From Galaxea fascicularis (lineage: Eukaryota; Cnidaria; Anthozoa; Scleractinia; Euphylliidae), in assembly GCA_948470475.1 (NCBI GenBank), contig OX419346.1:16132180-16196179 (forward strand): a DNA stretch of 64,000 nucleotides. The letters are read 5' to 3'. A program made the position numbers and the translations under genes. The notes beneath the pieces are model-generated. The model did not search any database. It was not told the DNA's origin and saw only the letters and a list, made by a program, of their open reading frames with translations. Within the stretch, counting starts at the first letter, position 1. The number at the start of each line of letters is the position of its first letter. This document shows, piece after piece, positions 55,647 to 64,000 of the stretch.

Positions 55647-58440
55647 CTGTGGTACTAAGGCCACAATTTTGATTTTTTAAGCTTTCGCCCGCTGACCGTC
55701 GACGCGATCAACCCGGCATTTTTGTGTTCTTGTGTGCCCATTGTGATTTATCTCTTTTGGAAAATGACGCAGCCTATAAAATAAATAAATGAAAGAGATG
55801 TTTGCACGGGTATTTGAAGTAATTAGAAAATAAATGTGATGTTTCGAGTGTGTTATCTAACGACTAAACTAGAAAAGGAACACACGTAAAACGTTTTGGT
55901 TTAATTAATGCTCTGGGAACGGATTCACCAAAGCATCCTAAGCCCTCCTAGTAAGAGGCTGCTAACAAGGAAGATCAGGCGTATTTACGATTAGTGTATA
56001 CCACACAAGTGAATAGTACTATTGCCCCATTCTTATTGGTTAACTTGGAGGTGATTAGCAAAGTACTATTCACCTCCACTTCGAATCTTCTTCAGATCTA
56101 ATTTAAGACAACTCTGAATTTACCTGTTATATCTAGGAGGCCAAATTTTAGCAGCTCCCTTAGTCTGCGTGTGTATTTTTTTAGCTGTTATTTTGGCATT
56201 TAGTTCTGTGTCCGCTAACATGTTTTGTTGTTATTTTAAGCGATTTTATATTTTGTCGACTGGAACTACCATCTAACATTGCCCTGAGTAGTGGCCACCT
56301 GTAGCCTCTTGTTGACATTCAAGTCAGGACTCTAAACTTTTAACTACACTAGCCTGTTCCAGGCTCTCAGATAGTGGAGGCGGGCGAACGACACTCAGCA
56401 AGCAAAAACATTGAGCGGGGACTGGGTATAACAGGGAAAGGGGAGCCTCTAAACTTTCTTTAACGACCCTTTTCCGCCCACTTTTACCTAATTATGCAAA
56501 ACGTCAACTTGTCAATTAACGACTGAAATAGTTTTTGGACTTTCTGATGTTGAAATTCATCCTTCAAAGTGCTAGTTGTTGCAAGAAAATTATTACTGGA
56601 ACATTAAATTGTTTGCTTGGAGCGAAAACAAGTTTTCCGGGCCCGATAGTGTCGGCTCGTTTGACCACAAGCTCGCAAAGTATGAAGCACTCTCAGTTAT
56701 AAACATACGCTCAAAATAATTACTTCAATTGAGAAGTGGTAATTTCAAATACAGTAGACAAACAGAAAGAAAAACATAGCTTGCGTGAAGCAAACTACCG
56801 TGATCAAAGGCTCAGTACTATCGCTAATTTTCACGTGGCCTTCGTCTGCGAAAACATGAAAGACATAAAACATTCTGTCACCGAATGGATTTTGTTCAGC
56901 ATGATCGCAACCGTCTGCCGTTGAAGTATGCCGCGGACAACTTCACAGTTTCCTAGTCACACTTGTTTCATCTTCTTCAAAATCTTCCCTGGTGCCAATT
57001 GCTAGAGCTTGGAATCAGCGCTCCGTTTTACTTACTCCACTTGAATCTTGCATCGATCACCGAAACCAAAGCAAAGAGTCGAGGCGGCTATATGATCCTA
57101 CTGAGGTATTCATAAGAACTGAAATGAAGCTCTTTCCGGATCCCTGGGAGGGTTGAAAAAACATCTCTTTAGGGACAACATTCTTTAAGCAAACTAGCTT
57201 CTCTTCGCGAAGCGAAATAATATGCGGAAGTTACTAAGCTCTGTTTGCTGCTGTTTGGAACTTTGCGTGACGCGCTTGACCTAAATTCCTCTGATTGCAT
57301 TCCTCGTCGACCTTACTGTTGACAGCAACTGTCAAAATTAACCAAAAAGAGGGTATACCAGACTCTGGTTGCATGTGGTCATTTCCTCTGAGAAGAGCAA
57401 TGAACAAATGCAGTGATGTGATTGGCTGGTTACTTCAACCACGATGTCTTTCGGACCGTGTGCAACCTCCTCTGGGTATACCGGAATAACCCTTTTAAAA
57501 AAAGTTTTACAGGCGTTCCCTACCGCCGCCCATCCCAAGCCCCCTCCATTTTTCACCTCGCTCTGTCATTTAAACGCCTGGAACATGCTATAACTACACT
57601 TAATGTACTTATTGATCGAGTGGGATGGCCGGACGGGAAAGTATTTGGCTCGAACTCATGGCCGGTACGGACCGAGCGCAGTTTTCCCGTCCGGCCCGAC
57701 CTAACTCAGGCAATAAGCATTTTATCATATGGCCTCCTTAGACTCTTCATGAGCGCGTAAAAGATGAAGTTTTTACAAAAAAGCGACTGATTTCCTCATA
57801 AAATTGATCTAATATGTTGTTTGTATTTGCTTTCTGGTTGTAAAATAAACTTACATGGATAGAAGCGACGAAATCCTCTAAAATCGTATCGCGCGGGGCC
57901 GGACGTGTTCCTAACAGGGCCATACGGCTTTTTCCGGCCTTGTTCGCGCTGATGCGCACGGCCCTCATACGGGGATTTTCTCAATAGTTGTAGAATGAAA
58001 GCGCGCGTGGGGCCGTACGGGTCATATGATAAAGGGCGGGACTTTACAAGCAATTAGAAATCCCTATGCTCATCCCACGAACCTATTTTGTGGGATATTT
58101 TGCGAATTTTTGGGTGATTTTTTGGTACATTTGGAAAGAGATAATTTTTCTCATGTTATTGGTTACATTTAGGAAAATGGGAAATATTGCCGGAAGATTT
58201 GATAAAGGCTTAAAATTGGAAATCAAGTTAGAAGTTATAGTAGACGGACACCAAAAGAGTTGCCGAACAACCTGCATTGGCCTTCTGATGTCTCAACTGT
58301 CCGGTGGTGTTTCAAAGGATTTTTTACATTTCCATTCCTTCTTTAAACTCCTTAAAATTTCACTCCAATCTTGATTTACGTTAAGTCCCACCCTAAGAGT
58401 TTACTCTATGTTGTTTCTGTCTTCTTGTTCATGTTTCCAG
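55647..58440. other. Sparse interval with segmental repeats
   Basis: 56256-56350 is a diverged copy of 54851-54920 (GGAACTACCATCTAACATTG...TAACTACACT), part of the tandem duplication history. 55749-55795 (TCTCTTTTGGAAAATGACGC) recurs at 62230. A CG-rich inverted pair is at about 57618-57702. Frames at 57295-57760 are short and unsupported. Confidence 0.4.
57618..57702. mobile_element. Short CG-rich inverted-repeat element
   Basis: GGCCGGACGGGAAA at 57627-57640 pairs with TTTCCCGTCCGGCC at 57683-57696. GGCCGG-type words recur at 57890-58030. Likely a tiny MITE; limits approximate. Confidence 0.5.
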
Positions 58441-58523
58441 ATCGTGCGTCAAAGGCGTTGGGTGTCCCAGAAAAGGTGCCAGTTGCGTTTTTGCTGCTGG
58501 AGAAAACAGAATTGACAACAGAG
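58441..58523 (+). CDS. Candidate exon 3 of the tandem family (second copy)
   Basis: After acceptor GTTTCCAG it reads DRASKALGVPEKVPVAFLLL then EKTELTTE in the phase left by the 55-bp exon 2, with good conservation to 54968. A GCAGGT follows, but no unambiguous GT donor closes the exon, so the end is approximate. Confidence 0.35.
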
Positions 58524-61093
58524 GCAGGTTACCTTTCCACCTTTACCGGTTTTGAGGACAGAAGCGGAACCTTGATGGGCGGATTCTGAATGGTTGAGGA
58601 TCATTTCAACGAGTGGCAGATCCTGCTTTAGCCAACATATTCTTCTTACGATCAAATATTCCGCCTGCATGAGGATAACTGAATTTATCATCTAAAACAT
58701 GAAGGAACTAAAAGGGTGATTTTATACGGGGAAAACGACTGATTTTTGAAGTTTCTTTATATAAGCACTGCTATAATGATTGCTTTTAGAATTATAAAAT
58801 AAATATCTTTCGTAACTCTGTCATCTTTTTCGCTGTGCATTTCCAGCCGAACTTTGCAAGTAATTTTGTTAAAGGAAACAACGCTGTCTTGCCTTACGTT
58901 GCATGAAAGGGTTTCCTTTCGCTTTGGGTTCCCGCCCCACCCCCAAAGCAAAGGGAAAGGTCCTGGGAACGAGGTTGGTTGCATGAACTTTAGACCAAAA
59001 ATTGCAAAGGTTGCATCGAATGTTGGCAAGAGTCTCTAAACTTACATCCCATTTTCATGTTGTTCCAGTGACACCGTCCAGTCCCACAAATCATTCCTCA
59101 CCAGTTCCTCATGGACACAATATTGCAGAGAGCACATAATTAACCATTATTAAATGCAACGATAGTACGAGCGATTGATTGGCTGCTGAGCTGAGCGGGC
59201 AAGATTCTCTTGTAACGACCCCGAGTATTACAAAACGTTTTCTTCGCCTGGCGGTTCTCGTAAGGACCATCGGCAAAACTGCACTAAACTTTTTACAGTC
59301 TTTCCCGTAAAACCGTGAACAGCAGAAAAAATTTCTAGAATTTATTACTGTTTGCGGTTTACTTTGTTCTCACGCGTGATTGGCTTTTAATCTCGTCTGC
59401 TCGGTCATTCTGACAGCCAAATCTCAGACCTCGGCCTTGCAATTGACCGAGTGATACACAAGGCCTTAGTCTGATATTTCCCTGTAATGACCTCACTCTC
59501 GGTTGATAAGTAGTATGTCAAAATACCATGCTAGGTCCAGTAATTTATCCGAGGAAAAGCCAGAACGACAACATCAGTCGTAGTAAACCGTAATGTATGG
59601 CTTGCTGAAAAACTTCAGTTCGGCAGCTCACTCGCTGTGAAATCGTTTTTGACCTCTGCAGTTCCCTTGGGAGGATCAGGGACAAACAACGAGCCAAATC
59701 AACCAAAAGTTCTAAAAAGACATTTTTTTAGTACCTTCCGGTGTTTGAAGCCTGTTTAAAGTGATGTTTTCATTAGCTAGACGAATTTGATCTGTTTTGA
59801 TTCCTTAGCTGCAATTTCAATTGCCCAAAAAATTTAAGGAACAAATTCTCCCTCTGAGAAATTGCTAGCTAAAGTGAACTTTCCACGAACTTTCTAGGGA
59901 ACTATTTGCCTTCCAAAATGCCAGCTGACGTTTTTGACTGACAAATGTTATATCAGATTTGTCTAACATTAGTCTTCTAGCCAAATAACGAGTCAAATCC
60001 GTGATTTCATCCAGGGAAACAGCAAATATAGCTACTCCGAAACCGGTCAGGGGCTGTTATTTGCCCATTGTGAATCTTTTAGGCTACGTTTAATTTCAGT
60101 TACGAAAATCCGAGTGCGCTCTTTGATCGACGCCTAAAACCTAAGGCGAACTACCTTCCACCGAACAGATAACTACCGAACACTTGTCGTTGGGTGCCCG
60201 TGGAGGATCCCAGATCAACGATGCCAGGTTTCAGGGCCCCAAAGGGGTTTATGGGCACGACTCCAGGGCGCCAGGATTAATTCAGAGCTCTAGGGCTCTA
60301 TAACATTTAGGGATCCAGGCAAGAATAATCAGAGCTCTAGCTCTAGGCAGTGAAATGATCTGGGCTCCATGGTAAAAAATATAGGGCTCTGGGGCTCCAG
60401 GGACTCCCCCACCCCCCTTCTATTCACTTTTTGATGCCAAAACAATGGATAGCGTTTTTCGTGCACTCTGATTGGCTACCCAAACTAAGGACAGCAAAGT
60501 ACTAATCACCTCCGAGCAACTCGTGCGAAAAACGTCGTAATTGTTGACAGGAATAAATGAGTTCAAATCGTGATTATTAAGCTTCATTATCTCACTGTTT
60601 TAGTATATACTAAAACAATTATTCACTTTAGAGTCAGTGCCAAGTGCTGAATATTTACCGAGCCGCGAAGCCACTTTGGTGTAAGCATTGCATAACTTGT
60701 TTGTATATCACGAGATCCGGGACTTTTCATTAGCTCAGTACACGATGTGTGGAATACCGGTGAGCACCCCCTAAGGGAGGGGGGGGGGGAGTTTCGGAAA
60801 AAAAAATTGGGCAGGGGTGTGGGGCACGCTTCTTGAAACCCTTACCTTATCTCAGACCAAATCTGTGATTTTCACAACCCTATTTCAGACCTGACCCTTA
60901 ACTCAGTACTCTATATCAGACCTGCCTTGTAATCAGTTCCCTTGGTCAGACCAATGTCTATACGCTTTTATTAATTAAGATGCAAAACTGCACTGACGTT
61001 TCGAGTTTAAAATTCCACACTATAAAACAGGTTGCATAATGCGCCGACATAAATACATAGTACGTGCCTACCTAACGTAAATATGACGCCTAA
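58524..61093. other. Interval without recognised genes
   Basis: Contains dispersed-repeat words only. 58905-58975 has a TTTCCTTTCGCTTTGGG / CCAAAGCAAAGGGAAA inverted pair. 60235-60420 is a degenerate run of AGGGCTCT/AGAGCTCT words. 60780-60800 is a G run. 60840-60960 has TTTCAGACC-type words that recur at 61575-61625. Confidence 0.4.
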
Positions 61094-61399
61094 GGCCCCG
61101 TTTATATCAAGAAAGTTGTCCCGGGTAGATTGTTTACAATAGTAAAGTTGTCGCGGCTGACCGAGCCAAAGGGTTTATATGGAGAAAAGTTGGCTCGGCT
61201 AGGAGGGTGACCCTACCATCGAAAGTGGGTGACCCGGCAAGGAGGGTCACCCTTCTAGTCGAGCAAACTTTTTGTTTCTCATGTAAACAGTTCGCCAAGT
61301 TTTGTAAGGAAATGTATGAAAAATTGGCTCGCCCAGGGTAGCTCGAGTAGGCGGGTGACCTTTCTACCCGGGACAACTTTCATCAATATAAACGGGACC
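61094..61399. mobile_element. 306-bp MITE with TAA target duplication
   Basis: Ends GGCCCCGTTTATATCAAGAA and (complement of the right end) GGTCCCGTTTATATTGATGA. Both continue into AAGTTGTCCCGGGTAGA. TAA lies at 61091-61093 and 61400-61402. Third TAA-type MITE in the window. Confidence 0.82.
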
Positions 61400-62605
61400 T
61401 AATACACTACAGTTCAAATCAACCATGGAGCCCGGTGTGTGACCCGAGCGCGTGACAAGTTATTAGGGTACGCACACAGTTGGCGTAAGCATTAAAAGGG
61501 GAATGGTCTTATCACCTTATGATGAAAAAGTGGCTTCTTCTAAAATTTAAGACTAGAATGCACAAAGCATACCCTATTTCAGACCAAAATGCATATGGTC
61601 AAAATTGATACCCTATTTCAGACCAAAACGGCTAAAAAACCATACCCTTCGGCGCTGCACATATCTAATCTATATATCTATCTATCTATATATCTATATT
61701 TATATGGTGCAACCTCCCCCCGGGGCGGCGAGCATACACCTTTCCTGTGTTCTGATTCCTATGGCATTTGTAATTTCACAGAACCCGAAATAAACATCTT
61801 TTTGTATCAAGAATTGTTTCCTTCCTTCAGTAGTGATTGAAGTTCTGCGAAGTGATTTAAATGTAGAAAATTACAAGAATGTTCAGTTGGTTTTATTAAA
61901 TATCTTGGCGTTCTTTCCTTATAGACACTCTCAGCATTTTTCGTGCTCGGCCAACCTATATCTCATTACTTCTGACCCGTTTTTTGTTAATAATAGAATA
62001 TCAGACCACTTTCAGCTCAGTAAAAACTGTGCTAACAATTTATCAAAGTAGGTATGAAGCCTCACAGGATGAAAACAGACTCTGGGACCCTTTCTTTTTG
62101 TATTTAATTTCTTTTGATGTTCTTGACGTTGGCTTCTATTTCTGGGGAATGACTTAAATGCACGAGATTAACATTCTATCACGACTGAACCATAAGCACA
62201 TCCCATCATGGCACTAACGAGGATATATGATCTCTTTTGGAAAATGACGCAGCACATAAAATTAATAAAAGAGATGTTGTTGGTTTTTCGAGGTAATTAA
62301 TTTTTTTTTTGAAAATGTCCGGAAAAAAGATGTCAGTTAAGCGAATTTAAGGGACATTTGTGGAAAGCTGGCAGAACTAAAAGATTGTGGTCGCTTCATC
62401 AACGTAAGTTATGTCAGATACTAGAAATAAGTTACGATTGATATTTAATCAGGAGAACTGGCCATGACCATCATATCATCTCTTTTGGAGAATAACGCAG
62501 CATATAACCCAGCATTCAACCTAAGGCAGCCTAATAACTCAAAGACGTCTCAAATTAAGCGTTTTAAACTTTAGGCGAAGCAAATCAAACTGGTATCTCG
62601 ACAAA
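61400..62605. other. Interval upstream of tandem gene B
   Basis: Contains TATCTATCTATC-type microsatellite at 61670-61705 and a copy of the TCTCTTTTGGAAAATGACGC block at about 62230 shared with 55749. A partial repeat of it (TCTCTTTTGGAGAATAACGC) is near 62480. These mark repeated duplication of the family's upstream region. Confidence 0.45.
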
Positions 62606-62784
62606 ATGTCTACAGAAAACAAGGTGGGTTCAATTAATTTCTTGTTTCCTTTCTAATTGAATTATATGCTGTACTTCACCCACGTCAAACCCGCACTCCT
62701 TTGAGTTTTTTACATTTATCGTATTCCAGGCAGAAAACTCGATTATAAACACGGAAGGACAGCAGAAAGCAACTGATGAGAAGG
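62606..62784 (+). CDS. Small tandem-family gene B, exons 1-2
   Basis: Exon 1 62606-62623 (MSTENK, donor GTGGGT). Exon 2 62730-62784 after acceptor TTCCAG (AENSIINTEGQQKATDEK plus one base, donor GTGAGA). Compared with gene A most differences are single residues. Later exons, if any, lie right of the window or are unrecognised. Function unknown. Confidence 0.45.
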
Positions 62785-63243
62785 GTGAGAACTTCATAAA
62801 TTTGATACAGCGTCTGAATATAGATAAAAACGAAAAAGATAGGTCGTGAATTTCTTCAAATATTTCTTTAAACCTGCCATTTTCCTCATGTTCTTGACTA
62901 ATGGGTAATGGGTAATGTTATGTATCAAGGTTCGAAATACCGCAAACTGATACCGTAAAAATTTTCCGCTTCACTTTCTCAGAGAACTACTCTTAACATG
63001 GGATTTCGCTAGAAAGTGTAGTTCACCGGTACAATAAACTATAAATTTTTCGGGCAATGAAAATTTCAGCCATTCCAAACAGATCAAATTTGTATAGCTA
63101 ATGGCAGCATCACGACTTCACAGGCTTCACACAACATAAGGTACTTAAAAATGTCTTTTTATAACCCCTGGCCAAACGGGAAATATTTGGTGACCAAATG
63201 TGCTGATGTTTGAAGTCCTGGCCAAACGGCTCAAACACGGGTG
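62785..63243. other. Interval after gene B exon 2
   Basis: No feature recognised; probable intron. Confidence 0.3.
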
Positions 63244-63364
63244 TCTCGAAAACAAAGACCTAAGACCTAAGACCTCGAAAACTAAGACCTCGAAAATTAA
63301 GACCTCGAAAACTAAGACCTCGAAAATTAAGACCTCGAAAACTAAGACCTCGAAAACTAAGACC
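63244..63364. repeat. 16-bp tandem array
   Basis: About seven copies of AAGACCTCGAAAACTA with an A/T variant alternating (AAAACTA and AAAATTA). Related words (CTAGAAAACGAAGACCTC, CGAAAACTAAGACCC) are scattered at 63588-63645 and 63838-63890. Lys/Thr-rich and Val/Phe-rich frames on the two strands are by-products of the unit length. Confidence 0.85.
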
Positions 63365-64000
63365 CCGTTCGAAATTGAAAAATACAACGTGTAAAGCGCC
63401 ATTTTCTTTCCACCGAGTAAAGGCGTTTTTATATTGTGTAGCACTTGGTGGAAACTGATGCGAAAGTACGTTAAATAAAACCGACTGAACGTCTCATGGT
63501 GATTATGGAATTGTATGCCTTGTATGCCTTGAATGCCGTTCTCTTTACAACACAGACAAAAATCAGATACAATCGCAATCGCAATCCCCTAGAAAACGAA
63601 GACCTCTCAAAAACAAAGACTCCCTAGAAAATGAAGACTCCCTCGAAATTATATCCGTGAGAAGAAAGATGATCGATCGCTGAATGCTTCCTTGGGTCGC
63701 GTACTGATCGTACTGATGGTCAATTAAATTAAGCAGAAAAAAAGTTCGATGAAATATAAATAAAATATCCATTTTGCCCTGTGCAAGCACTCCGGTAAAT
63801 CTTACAGAAGTCGTCACAACAAGTCTTGTCAAGGTCTTACGAAAACTAAGACCCTCGAAAACGAAACCCGAAAACGAAGACACACTCAAAAAAAACTCCA
63901 CTCCAACGATTCAAACAAAAAAAAAAGAGGAAGAAATAGATGCAAATATGTGATTTCCCCAGTCTTGTCAACGTTCCCAGCCCATCATGTCTTCCATTGT
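63365..64000. other. Terminal interval
   Basis: Holds only the scattered relatives of the 16-bp repeat and AT-rich sequence. Nothing else is recognised. Confidence 0.4.

Noticed and set aside
57295..57760. Frames resembling a retroelement tail
   Set aside because: Short, overlapping on both strands and without any motif I could name.
63244..63364. Possible CRISPR array
   Set aside because: Contiguous 16-bp units without unique spacers, in a eukaryotic context and with no cas genes.
63145..63444. Repetitive Val/Phe-rich minus frame and Lys/Thr-rich plus frame
   Set aside because: By-products of the 16-bp array.

Overview
The window is eukaryotic, intron-bearing, repeat-rich DNA, most likely from an anthozoan cnidarian such as a stony coral. 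Short exons with GT-AG introns, a KMT5A-like SET gene, a DDX20 (Gemin3)-like helicase, a PHD/FLYWCH MULE transposase and the style of the reverse transcriptases all fit that. The taxon is an inference; no sequence search was possible. Nothing looks bacterial, and there are no operons, CRISPR arrays or rRNA genes.

Layout. (1) Bases 1-10713 and 18419-29131 are near-identical direct copies offset by 18418 bp. Each carries the first exon of a minus-strand SET gene, two halves of a DUF7869-like transposase on opposite strands, a foldback element with a nested MITE, the first two coding exons of an unrecognised plus-strand gene, a TTAA-flanked MITE, and the start of a 585-bp satellite. The left copy has about 11 satellite units (9791-16307), the right copy about 1.6. 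The remaining SET exons (16485-17908) lie between the satellite and the right copy and splice in phase to exon 1 at 18839-19240. (2) 29132-33800 holds Penelope-like fragments in direct repeat, unrecognised DNA, and an 820-bp MITE with an internal minisatellite, then 200 Ns (33801-34000). (3) 34274-45811 holds seven phase-consistent exons of a DDX20-like gene on the minus strand. They cover helicase motifs Ia to the start of V; the ATP-binding exon and the C-terminal exons are not visible. (4) Two near-identical 2811-bp MULE transposons in opposite orientation (37792-40602 and 48337-51147) bracket two DDX20 exons. The second sits inside a decayed retrotransposon that also carries a solo LTR at 51850-52677, so insertion order can be read from target-site duplications. 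(5) 53-64 kb is sparse: a small tandemly duplicated gene family of tiny exons, several MITEs, a strong G-rich tract and a 16-bp tandem array.

Functionally the host genes are chromatin (SET methyltransferase) and snRNP-assembly/RNA helicase (DDX20) genes. Most of the rest is mobile DNA. The most unusual signals are the MITE that sits in opposite orientation at the same TTAA in the two duplicated blocks, the tandem copies of a DDX20 splice-donor junction that look stronger than the real donor, the inverted MULE pair with iterated terminal motifs, and the transposase split into inverted halves.
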